Below, piece after piece: positions 1 to 6,242 of a DNA stretch of 10,611 nt (the first letter of the stretch is position 1; the number at the start of each line of letters is the position of its first letter). Both the position numbers and the translations under genes were made by a program. This DNA comes from an uncultured bacterium (GTDB lineage: Bacteria > Patescibacteriota > Minisyncoccia > Phycocordibacterales > CAWITU01). The notes beneath the pieces were generated by a model, which was not told where the DNA came from, did no database searches, and saw only the letters and a program-made list of their open reading frames with translations. The DNA is taken from the NCBI GenBank assembly GCA_903958115.1, contig CAJBRS010000113.1, forward strand, positions 1 to 10,611. The letters are read 5' to 3'.

Positions 1-60
1 GATCCTAGGGAACACTGGGTTATCGGATTCGCCTGGGCTTTCGTCAAGCCTCGCAAGTAG
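1..60 (+). CDS. C-terminal tail of an unidentified protein (partial)
   Basis: Frame 1 is open from the window edge to a TAG at 58-60 and gives 19 residues (DPREHWVIGFAWAFVKPRK). The tail is aromatic and basic, and too short to assign to a family. A strong terminator 20 bases downstream supports this being the real end of a gene. Function unknown. Confidence 0.5.
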   Translation, partial: DPREHWVIGFAWAFVKPRK

Positions 61-80
61 AAAATTAGTAACCAATTTAA

Positions 81-118
81 ATGACCCTCGAGTAATTCTT
101 CTCGAGGGTCATTTTTTT
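81..118 (+). terminator. Rho-independent terminator
   Basis: A perfect 12-bp stem (ATGACCCTCGAG, 81-92, with 101-112) has an 8-base loop and runs into seven T's at 112-118. It closes the gene ending at 60 and insulates the next promoter. Confidence 0.93.
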
Positions 119-159
119 ATAGGTTTTATGCAGGAGTCGTCAGATTCAGAGGTTTTGTC

Positions 160-168
160 TGTTATAAT
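160..168 (+). promoter_or_regulatory. Extended -10 promoter for the 175-705 gene
   Basis: TGTTATAAT is a perfect -10 hexamer (163-168) with the extended TG. No good -35 is seen about 17 bases upstream. Only six bases separate the -10 from the GTG at 175, so transcription probably starts at or next to the start codon and the message would be leaderless. Confidence 0.75.
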
Positions 169-174
169 GGCAAA

Positions 175-705
175 GTGAAACTCTGGGCATTTATAATCAC
201 GACACTTTTTCTTCAGGAGCCGGCTTCTACAGATGCCGCTATTTTTCTTATTCGTCAGAATCACATCAATCTTTTATTGATAAATCTGATTTGGTTTATA
301 GCGACAACTATTGATATTACGATTGGTTATTTCGTTGGAAAATGGATACAAAAAAAGTTTTCTGAAACAAGATTTGAACGATGGGCTGAAAGATGGGCGT
401 CAAAAATAAAAGATTTTATAGGGAGAAAGGGAGGTCGCTTCGCGATGATATTGCTCGGGGTGATCAACTTTCCGTATGCCAATGCCTTTCTATTCTCGTG
501 GCTCAAGGTTTCATTTGGAAGTATTTTTGCCCTTACTTTAATTGGAGATTTAATTTATTGGATAACAGAATGGGTAATAAACATTGGCGTCCGCAGTTAT
601 TTTTCTAATCCGCATACTGTCCTATATATTGTTATCGGTATAGGTCTGTTGATTTCGGTCATATCAAAGACAATTCTGACGAAGGTGCTAAGGAAATCTC
701 TATAA
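175..705 (+). CDS. Polytopic membrane protein, weakly DedA/VTT-like
   Basis: This is a 176-residue membrane protein with a GTG start. Hydrophobic stretches lie near residues 31-55, 88-107, 113-138 and 147-165, with a basic, charged loop at 56-87. The pattern of a helix ending in a GYFVGKW segment, a charged loop, a GGRF segment and a hydrophobic hairpin recalls DedA/VTT (SNARE-associated) membrane proteins, which are linked to lipid movement and membrane homeostasis. The match is by eye and weak, and the typical acidic and arginine signature is not complete. The GTG is supported by the promoter directly upstream. No Shine-Dalgarno site is possible if the message is leaderless. The gene stands alone: a terminator lies upstream and a new promoter region follows. 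Membrane location is secure; the family is tentative. Confidence 0.7.
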   Translation: MKLWAFIITTLFLQEPASTDAAIFLIRQNHINLLLINLIWFIATTIDITIGYFVGKWIQKKFSETRFERWAERWASKIKDFIGRKGGRFAMILLGVINFPYANAFLFSWLKVSFGSIFALTLIGDLIYWITEWVINIGVRSYFSNPHTVLYIVIGIGLLISVISKTILTKVLRKSL

Positions 706-709
706 TCAG

Positions 710-774
710 ACAATCACGCCAGATTGTTTAGTTAACAATTTCTTGAATTAAAAACATTCTAAAAATGTTACAAT
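710..774 (+). promoter_or_regulatory. Promoter region with clustered inverted repeats
   Basis: TGTTACAAT (766-774) is an extended -10 with no convincing -35 at normal spacing, and lies nine bases before the ATG at 784. Two 17-base inverted repeats with 6-bp arms and 5-base spacers lie here: ATTGTT/AACAAT (723-739) and AACATT/AATGTT (753-769). The second overlaps the -10. A third pair, ACAATC/GATTGT, spans 710-727. The arrangement could be an operator for the downstream operon. The -10 is well supported; the operator reading is inference. Confidence 0.6.
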
Positions 775-783
775 ATTTAGTAT

Positions 784-984
784 ATGAAAAAGAACATTGG
801 AAAAACGGACAGGGTAGTAAGGTTGGTTTTCGGGTTAATTTCTCTATCGGCGGCTTTATTTGTAACTGGTCTAATTTTAAAACTAATACTATTGTTTTTT
901 GGGCTTTTCTGTCTACTTGAGGCGCTTGTTAGTAGGTGTGCTCTTTATGCAATTTTGGGTAAAAATACTTGTCCAATTGAGTAA
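784..984 (+). CDS. DUF2892 / YgaP-type small membrane protein
   Basis: This 66-residue protein has the form of the DUF2892 (YgaP-like transmembrane, PF11127) family: a short charged N-terminus (MKKNIGKTDRVVR), two closely spaced hydrophobic helices (about 14-30 and 32-48), and a C-terminal segment where the cysteines at 52 and 63 flank an LYxxLGxxTCP-like motif. In the family this domain sits alone or beside rhodanese domains; its molecular role is not well defined. The ATG lies nine bases after an extended -10, with no Shine-Dalgarno. It is followed after 14 bases by a CrtI-family oxidoreductase in the same direction, so the two are probably co-transcribed. Family call is good; function unknown. 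Confidence 0.82.
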   Translation: MKKNIGKTDRVVRLVFGLISLSAALFVTGLILKLILLFFGLFCLLEALVSRCALYAILGKNTCPIE

Positions 985-998
985 ATTATTATCACTAA

Positions 999-2504
999 AT
1001 GAGTACTGATATAAAAAGGAAAATTTTAATAATCGGAGCGGGCCCTGGGGGATTGTCGGCCGGAATGATCCTGGCTCATCGTGGATTTGACGTAACCATT
1101 TATGAAAAGAAACCATTCATTGGAGGAAGAAATTCTGGGTTAAAAATAGATGGTTATACTTTTGAGCTTGGTCCGACTTTTGTGATTTTGCCACAAACTT
1201 TTAGGGAGATATTTTCTCTGGCTGGACGAAATATTGATGACATGCTCGAAATAAAATCTTTGGATCCTCTATACGAGTTGCATTATGATGACGGTCGAGC
1301 TATTACAATGTATTTCGATAAGCCTAAATTGAAACAGGAAATTGCGAGACTCTTTCCTGGTGAAGAAGTTGGTTATGAAAAATTCATGATCTCTCAGAAG
1401 AAGAAGTTTGATCGGCTATATGCTTGTCTTAAGGTTCCGTATATTCGTTTTTACAATTATCTAAGATGGAAATTAATTAAGGCTGCACCGGTCTTAGACC
1501 TGGGTGTTTCTGTTCATGATGTTTTGTCACGATATTTTAAAGATGAAGATCTGAAGATCGCGATGGCTTTTCAGGCAAAATATTTAGGGATGTCTCCTTG
1601 GGAGTGTCCTGGAGCTTTTACAATTCTTTCGTATGTTGAGCATGAATTTGGAGTACATCATCCGATAGGTGGTGTTCATAAGATCAGCGAGGCGATGGGG
1701 AAGGTGGTAGAAGAAAATGGTGGAAAGATTAATCTTGGTATGGGTGTGAAAGAAGTAATTTTGGAAGGTAAAAAGGCCAAAGGAGTTTTGCTCGAAAATG
1801 GTGAAAAAGTTTTTGCTGATGCTGTGATAATGAATGCTGATTTTGCAGAGGGTATGAGTCATTTGTTTAAAAATGAGGATCGCAGTAAATATAATGATGA
1901 AAGTCTGGCCAAAAAAGATTACTCTTGTTCGACGTTTATGCTGTATTTAGGAATTGATAAAAAGTATGAGATGAAGCACCATCAGATATTCTTTGCTAAG
2001 GATTATAAGAAAAACGTAGAGCAGATATTTAATGGTAAGACTCTGCCAGAAGATCCTTCTTTCTATATTCAAAATGTCAGCGTCACCGACACAACCCTTG
2101 CTCCAGATGGTCATTCCACTATATATGTATTAGTGCCAGTACCAAACCAGAAAGATACAAAGATTGATTGGACTATCGAGAAAAAACGTTACAGAGATCT
2201 TGTCATCAAGAAAATTATTGAAAAGACAGATCTGGCGGATTTAGAAGAACACATTAAGGTCGAAAAAGTGATTACACCTGCCGATTGGCAAAATGATGCG
2301 AATGTCTACGATGGCGCTGTGTTTAATCTTTCGCATTCTCTTGACCAGATGTTGTATCTTCGCCCACACAACCGCCTAGAAGGTTACAAGGATTTCTATA
2401 TTGTGGGAGGAGGAACTCACCCAGGCAGTGGCCTGCCGACTATTATGGAGTCGGGACGCATTGTTGCTGATTTGATTGGGGGTAGTGTCAAAACTAATTC
2501 TTAA
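999..2504 (+). CDS. CrtI-family phytoene desaturase-like FAD oxidoreductase
   Basis: This 501-residue protein is the usual CrtI length. The N-terminus has a Rossmann FAD-binding loop GAGPGG (13-18) with the ribose-binding glutamate at 36, then IGGRN (41-45) and a DGYTFELGPT stretch typical of carotenoid desaturases and related NAD(P)/FAD oxidoreductases. The C-terminus carries the family signature GGGTHPGSGLP (470-480), followed by ESGR. In known members the enzyme desaturates or isomerises C30/C40 isoprenoid chains at the membrane. No phytoene synthase or other carotenoid gene is seen here, so the substrate is open. The ATG has no Shine-Dalgarno. The gene lies 14 bases after the DUF2892 gene and 11 before the next, consistent with one operon. 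Superfamily is confident; the specific reaction is not. Confidence 0.88.
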   Translation: MSTDIKRKILIIGAGPGGLSAGMILAHRGFDVTIYEKKPFIGGRNSGLKIDGYTFELGPTFVILPQTFREIFSLAGRNIDDMLEIKSLDPLYELHYDDGRAITMYFDKPKLKQEIARLFPGEEVGYEKFMISQKKKFDRLYACLKVPYIRFYNYLRWKLIKAAPVLDLGVSVHDVLSRYFKDEDLKIAMAFQAKYLGMSPWECPGAFTILSYVEHEFGVHHPIGGVHKISEAMGKVVEENGGKINLGMGVKEVILEGKKAKGVLLENGEKVFADAVIMNADFAEGMSHLFKNEDRSKYNDESLAKKDYSCSTFMLYLGIDKKYEMKHHQIFFAKDYKKNVEQIFNGKTLPEDPSFYIQNVSVTDTTLAPDGHSTIYVLVPVPNQKDTKIDWTIEKKRYRDLVIKKIIEKTDLADLEEHIKVEKVITPADWQNDANVYDGAVFNLSHSLDQMLYLRPHNRLEGYKDFYIVGGGTHPGSGLPTIMESGRIVADLIGGSVKTNS

Positions 2505-2515
2505 ATTTAGATTTT

Positions 2516-3151
2516 ATGATTGATCGATCAATGTTAATGGATGCACTGACTATTAACGGCCTTGAGCCGGAATCTTCTGATGAGGAGATTATGTCAGTAT
2601 TGACCTCTCTTGGTTACAATCTTAAAAAAAGAGAGGATGCTCTAAAGATAATCAGGACTAAATTTCCTGCACCCAAACCATATGCGCCGGAGAATCTCGA
2701 AAAGATAAAAGTCATGCCTATAAAGAGAATTAAGATTGAGAGGGTTAAATACGAATCAGAAACACCTCAGGGTGTAGCACCAGAACCAATCAAAATTCCG
2801 TGGATTAAACCAAAAGAAGAAGTTAAGGTGACAGTGCCTTTAAGACCTATTGTTAACTTACCAAAAGTCACTGGCAATGAGGATGAGATTAAGAAGGCTC
2901 TCGATGCTAAGCCTTTAAAATTTCTAACATTTTCCGATCAACTAAAATTGTTTTCTAAAGATTATGTGCACACGGAAGAAACATTAAAACAAAAGCACAA
3001 GATCGAACTTAAACTTTTTTTAATTGTAGTCGTTCTTATATTTTTCGGTGCTTCTGGGGGTGTGTATTTTGATATGATTGTGATTTTTATTTCAAAGACT
3101 TTTTTTGCGGGCTGGGGAGGTTATTTTATAACGCTACCTCCGATCGTCTAG
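2516..3151 (+). CDS. Unknown protein with C-terminal membrane anchor
   Basis: I do not recognise this 211-residue protein. Residues 1-50 look like a small helical module rich in acidic and aliphatic residues. Residues 51-115 are Pro/Lys-rich with many KI/KP pairs and are probably extended. Residues 120-162 are charged and helical. A strongly hydrophobic stretch follows (about 166-200), possibly two helices split by a Gly-rich turn at 178-182, then a short tail. This suggests a soluble domain tethered to the membrane by its C-terminus. In-frame ATGs at codons 1, 6 and 8 make the start uncertain; none has a Shine-Dalgarno. A 14-bp palindrome (ATTGATCGATCAAT, 2519-2532) lies across the first codons. 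It follows the CrtI-like gene by 11 bases and probably ends that operon. Confidence 0.75.
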   Translation: MIDRSMLMDALTINGLEPESSDEEIMSVLTSLGYNLKKREDALKIIRTKFPAPKPYAPENLEKIKVMPIKRIKIERVKYESETPQGVAPEPIKIPWIKPKEEVKVTVPLRPIVNLPKVTGNEDEIKKALDAKPLKFLTFSDQLKLFSKDYVHTEETLKQKHKIELKLFLIVVVLIFFGASGGVYFDMIVIFISKTFFAGWGGYFITLPPIV

Positions 3152-3190
3152 GTTTTAATCTATCTTATTGACTGTATTAATTAGTCGTGG

Positions 3191-3216
3191 TAGTTTTTGG
3201 GAAACTATTAAGGAGG
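3191..3216 (+). promoter_or_regulatory. Strong Shine-Dalgarno preceded by a small hairpin
   Basis: AAGGAGG (3210-3216), with 10 bases to the ATG at 3227, is the clearest ribosome binding site in the window and fixes the start of the M50 gene. Just upstream a 6-bp inverted repeat, TAGTTT/AAACTA (3191-3196 with 3202-3207), could form a weak hairpin. A possible -35 TTGACT (3168-3173) lies upstream but has only a poor -10 partner. Confidence 0.6.
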
Positions 3217-3226
3217 AACCTTGTAA

Positions 3227-3949
3227 ATGTACACGATTGTTAATCTGTTTTGTTTGTTGCTGATTGTCGGAATTCACGAATACGGCCACTTCTTTTTCGC
3301 CAAGAAATTTGGCCTTAAAGTGCCACAGTTTTCGATCGGCTTTGGGCCGAAGTTGATCTCGTTCTTTAAGGACGGGACGGAGTTTTCCGTTCGAGCTATT
3401 CCTTTTGGTGGATATGTGAGTCTTCCACCTGAAAATGAGATTAAGAAATTGAGTGCGTGGAAACAGGTAATGATATCTGCTGGTGGTCCAATGGCTAACT
3501 TGCTTTTATGTATTCTTGTTACGGTTGTTTTGCGCGGGTTCTCTGACGTGCTCAATACTGTACTCATTTTTTTGGCACTTGTTCCGCTCACGATGGCGTC
3601 TCTGTGGAGCATTGCTATTCATCCGATAGCTGGATTAAAGATGATTTCTGGGCCCATCGCCATCTTCTCTGGCAATGCAATTCCTAATGATTGGCTGGTC
3701 GGTCTTCCGATGTGGAGACAGGCACTTCTCACTATCTATATATTGTCGCTCGTCATCGGGAGTTTTAACCTGATGCCGATCTCGATTCTTGATGGTGGAA
3801 GGATTTTCCAAACATTACTTTGTCCATTTTTTCCTCGATTCGTTCGAGTTTGGCATATAGCGACGAGCTTTTTGCTCGCTGGCCTGGTGTTCTACGCTAT
3901 AGGCGGGGACATCATTAAGCTATTACTCAAAGTCGTGGTGGATAAGTAG
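3227..3949 (+). CDS. M50 site-2 metalloprotease (compact RseP/S2P type)
   Basis: This is a 240-residue membrane zinc protease of family M50, which cuts transmembrane segments of regulatory or signal proteins. The HEXXH zinc motif is HEYGH (17-21) in the first helix. Family marks follow: a FSIGFGPKL segment (35-43), PFGGYV (59-64), SAGGPMAN (84-91), a GLKMISGPIAI segment (136-146) and the third-ligand motif NLMPISILDGG (181-191, Asp189). All catalytic residues seem present. RseP-type enzymes are about 450 residues with PDZ domains between the GGP-N and SGP motifs; here only about 50 residues, largely hydrophobic, lie between them, so the PDZ module is absent. The start is fixed by a strong Shine-Dalgarno. 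Base composition is richer in GC than the upstream operon. A terminator follows the stop. Confidence 0.92.
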   Translation: MYTIVNLFCLLLIVGIHEYGHFFFAKKFGLKVPQFSIGFGPKLISFFKDGTEFSVRAIPFGGYVSLPPENEIKKLSAWKQVMISAGGPMANLLLCILVTVVLRGFSDVLNTVLIFLALVPLTMASLWSIAIHPIAGLKMISGPIAIFSGNAIPNDWLVGLPMWRQALLTIYILSLVIGSFNLMPISILDGGRIFQTLLCPFFPRFVRVWHIATSFLLAGLVFYAIGGDIIKLLLKVVVDK

Positions 3950-3970
3950 GCGGCGATTCAATAATATTTA

Positions 3971-4007
3971 AGAGGCAAATCCCTTCGGGATTTGCCTCTT
4001 TACTTTT
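3971..4007 (+). terminator. Rho-independent terminator after the M50 gene
   Basis: A perfect 13-bp stem (AGAGGCAAATCCC, 3971-3983, with 3987-3999) surrounds a TTC loop and is followed by a T-rich tail (3999-4001 and 4004-4007). The CTTCGG at the tip could also form a cUUCGg tetraloop. Confidence 0.88.
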
Positions 4008-4008
4008 A

Positions 4009-4083
4009 TATATTTACGTGTTAATGATAGGGCAGGAAAACACAACAAAACAATAAAAACCAAACAAGAAAGGGACAATAAAA
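4009..4083 (+). promoter_or_regulatory. Tentative promoter and A/C-rich leader of the ligase gene
   Basis: TATATT (4009-4014) is the best -10 candidate, giving a leader of roughly 60 bases. From 4030 to 4083 the leader is almost free of T and dominated by A and C, so it should be unstructured. AAAGGG (4069-4074) is a moderate Shine-Dalgarno, nine bases before the ATG. The promoter position is uncertain. Confidence 0.4.
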
Positions 4084-5874
4084 ATGTCACGATTCGTCTG
4101 CGACAATGTCGCCGAAAGAGTCCGAGCCTTGATGCTCGGGGAAGTCAAAGGAAGTGCCAGAGAAAAATTTCTTCAGGGTGAGCTTGTCAGGTATATCCCG
4201 CAGTTGGCGGGTAGAACTGACCAGGAGATTGCTGACTTTGCTGATTATCAGCGAGGCGTTTATCTTCTTGGAAAAATGCCGGAATTCGGCAGGCCGATCG
4301 CCTCACTGAATCCAACATTCGTTGATTCGGTCGATTCGATTGAGCTCACGCGTAAGGATCACACGATATACACGCGGGCCTCGATCAAGGAAAATGGCTA
4401 TCGGTTGCAGTTGCATTTGTCTGGTGTTGCGAGGGCTTTTACCCGACAGTTCACTAGCTATGACCTGCGGATGTTTCCTGAATTGCAGGAAACTTTCGCA
4501 AAATTACCGGTGATGATCGGTGACGCGGAGTTAATCAACCGCCGATTCACGCATCTTGCGGGTTTCAATCGGGTGCAACTTCGAATCCCGAATCAAACTT
4601 ATTGGCCCAGAGATGGGGAAGTCGGTCACAGCCAGGAATTTTTGGATGGATATTTTTCTGATCCGGGATTATTTCTGGACGGGCAATCTCTACCAGATAC
4701 TGAGCTTACGCTCTGTTTCCATGGACTGTTCGCGATCGCACATCCAAAGACTTGGAACGAACCGCGGCGTGTTCAGTTGGAGAACTTAATCTCCCTCTGT
4801 AATTTGCCAGTGGACTATTGTCGTATGGACAGTCTTCTCGATGAGCTAGCTAAGTTCATCGAAGAGAAAGGCCTCAATGCTCGAGTCGTCGAAAGAATCA
4901 GAATGATCGACGGCATTTCTGAGGAGCTCAAGACCTATGTGAATAAAAATGAGGAAGCCGGGTACGAAGGTACCTGCGTTGTGCAGACAATCCGTGATAG
5001 GAACGGTCGTCTGGTCGTCGCTCCTCGTTCGGTCAAAATCAAAACATACGAAACTCTCGACTGTATCTTGCTTGGTTTGTACCTTAACAGAAAAGAAGAT
5101 GGATTGGCCGAAGAAAACATCAAAGACGCGCTTGTCGGTCTTTACGACGAATCGCTCGGTGTTTATTTACCGGCGACCAAGGTTAACCTGGATCCGAATG
5201 GTGTCCAGATAAAAACTGACGGTCAAAGGGAGAGGCTTACCGCTCTTCGTCGCGAACTCTCGATGATTGTAGAAAATCGCATCGACAACAAAAGGAAAGT
5301 CCATACACTTTACGACGCCTTCCTGATGCAAGGGAAGATTGTCATGAAGTACATCTTTGGAGAGGAGAAGGCGAGTGCCGTATCCTTTGAAGACGTTTTG
5401 GAAAATCTTCCATCACGTTCTAATCTTTTTGATCTGTACGAGACTTTTGTCTCTGACAGATTAGCTTTTGTTGGGGGTTCGGCGAAGTTGTCGACAGTTC
5501 CTCAAAAGTTCGTCGCGAAGCACGTCTCGTTTTTCCAAGCCATCTATGAGCTCGATAAAAAAGCCAAAGATAGGTTCTTCAATTATTTCTCAAAGGTTAA
5601 GCATGTTAGGACGGTTTCGGCAAAATTGGTTAAACCACAGATTGTGGTCGATACCGACATGCCGATCATCCTTGAGACGCTTGTCTTTGATATTAAATGG
5701 GGGACTTCTCCTTGTGCGGCGGGTTTTCACTCGTGGTTTATGAACTCTTTCTGTCTCAGTAATGCATTTGCAGAGAGGGTCAGACATGATAAGTCGACCA
5801 CGACTGACTACGGTACGGTACATGCTCTGGCGAGGGTCTTCACACCCAGAAGTTCCAAAAAAGTGAAAGAATAA
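4084..5874 (+). CDS. Divergent ATP-dependent DNA ligase-like protein
   Basis: This 596-residue protein shows the covalent nucleotidyltransferase motifs in order: motif I KENGYR (102-107, predicted AMP-accepting Lys102), a fingerprint TSYDLRMFPEL (124-134), motif III-like GDAEL (146-150), motif IIIa-like FHGLFAI (212-218), motif IV-like YEGTCVV (294-300) and motif V SVKIKTYETLD (316-326). An OB-fold start follows (GLYDESLGVYLPATKVN, 352-368), and motif VI appears as RVRHDK (565-570) near the C-terminus. Family enzymes seal nicks using ATP. Three features are odd: motif I has Asn where KxDG is usual, only about 100 residues precede the lysine (no full N-terminal DNA-binding domain as in archaeal ligases), and about 120 extra residues (near 395-515) seem to split the OB fold. 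The gene has its own leader and terminators and is GC-richer than most neighbours. A polynucleotide ligase on RNA is possible. Confidence 0.75.
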   Translation: MSRFVCDNVAERVRALMLGEVKGSAREKFLQGELVRYIPQLAGRTDQEIADFADYQRGVYLLGKMPEFGRPIASLNPTFVDSVDSIELTRKDHTIYTRASIKENGYRLQLHLSGVARAFTRQFTSYDLRMFPELQETFAKLPVMIGDAELINRRFTHLAGFNRVQLRIPNQTYWPRDGEVGHSQEFLDGYFSDPGLFLDGQSLPDTELTLCFHGLFAIAHPKTWNEPRRVQLENLISLCNLPVDYCRMDSLLDELAKFIEEKGLNARVVERIRMIDGISEELKTYVNKNEEAGYEGTCVVQTIRDRNGRLVVAPRSVKIKTYETLDCILLGLYLNRKEDGLAEENIKDALVGLYDESLGVYLPATKVNLDPNGVQIKTDGQRERLTALRRELSMIVENRIDNKRKVHTLYDAFLMQGKIVMKYIFGEEKASAVSFEDVLENLPSRSNLFDLYETFVSDRLAFVGGSAKLSTVPQKFVAKHVSFFQAIYELDKKAKDRFFNYFSKVKHVRTVSAKLVKPQIVVDTDMPIILETLVFDIKWGTSPCAAGFHSWFMNSFCLSNAFAERVRHDKSTTTDYGTVHALARVFTPRSSKKVKE

Positions 5875-5895
5875 ACAACGCTTTTTGCGTTAATG

Positions 5896-5925
5896 CCGGG
5901 ATCTCGAAAGAGGTCCCGGTTTTTT
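5896..5925 (+). terminator. Rho-independent terminator after the ligase gene
   Basis: A 10-bp stem (CCGGGATCTC, 5896-5905, with 5910-5919, one G-T pair) is capped by a GAAA tetraloop and followed by six T's (5920-5925). A smaller 5-bp hairpin (5877-5891) lies just before it. Confidence 0.92.
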
Positions 5926-5933
5926 GTTATAAT
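5925..5933 (+). promoter_or_regulatory. Extended -10 promoter for 5940-7730
   Basis: TGTTATAAT has a perfect -10 (5928-5933) whose TG starts at the last T of the preceding terminator. Six bases separate it from the ATG at 5940, the same spacing as at 175, predicting a leaderless message. The place for a -35 lies within the terminator stem and has no match. Confidence 0.75.
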
Positions 5934-5939
5934 GAAAAA

Positions 5940-6239
5940 ATGATAAGAAAATACATTAAAGAAGAGATCGCTTATTTAAAGGATAATCCAGAGGGATATT
6001 GGTTTAAGAGGAAGCTTTTTGGTTGGGGTTGGACTCCTGCAACTAAACAGGGGTGGGGAGTAGTTCTAGGCTATTTGATAGCTGTTTTTGCTTTGGCCTA
6101 TGTTGCTCCTGTATCGAAGGTGCTTTTCGGTTTTGTTTTCCCTGTATTGGTTTTGACAGTCGCATTTATTTTTATTGCTTACAAAAAAGGAGAAAAGCCT
6201 CGTTGGCAGTGGGGCGCTAAGGATAAAACATCGGAATAG
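5940..6239 (+). CDS. Small two-helix membrane protein, unknown function
   Basis: This 99-residue protein has a charged N-terminus, a conserved-looking aromatic segment (YWFKRKLFGWGWTPATKQGW, 20-39), two hydrophobic helices (about 38-57 and 61-80), and a short polar C-terminus with KPRWQWG. The WFKRK..GWGWTP.T..GW pattern resembles a family of small uncharacterised bacterial membrane proteins that I recall only as hypothetical; I cannot name a role. The start codon lies six bases after a perfect extended -10 and has no Shine-Dalgarno. Only three bases separate the stop from the M32 carboxypeptidase start, so the two are almost surely co-transcribed, and the second gene depends on this promoter. 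Confidence 0.8.
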   Translation: MIRKYIKEEIAYLKDNPEGYWFKRKLFGWGWTPATKQGWGVVLGYLIAVFALAYVAPVSKVLFGFVFPVLVLTVAFIFIAYKKGEKPRWQWGAKDKTSE

Positions 6240-6242
6240 TCT

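Noticed and set aside
121..156. Direct repeat AGGTTTT at 121-127 and 150-156
   Set aside because: Seven bases of low complexity in an AT-rich intergenic region are not enough to claim a binding site.
1584..1862. 92-codon minus-strand open frame and similar antisense frames under the protease, carboxypeptidase and murC genes
   Set aside because: Each is fully inside a well-supported + strand gene and shows only the composition expected from reading its complement.
2519..2532. 14-bp palindrome ATTGATCGATCAAT over the first codons of the 2516 gene
   Set aside because: It is a striking palindrome, but it has no loop, no promoter beside it and no second copy that I saw. GATC-rich palindromes arise by chance, so it is noted only in the gene entry.
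4473..4493. 8-bp inverted repeat GTTTCCTG/CAGGAAAC inside the ligase gene
   Set aside because: The stem is short, has no T-run and lies in plain coding sequence; repeats of this size are expected by chance in 10 kb.
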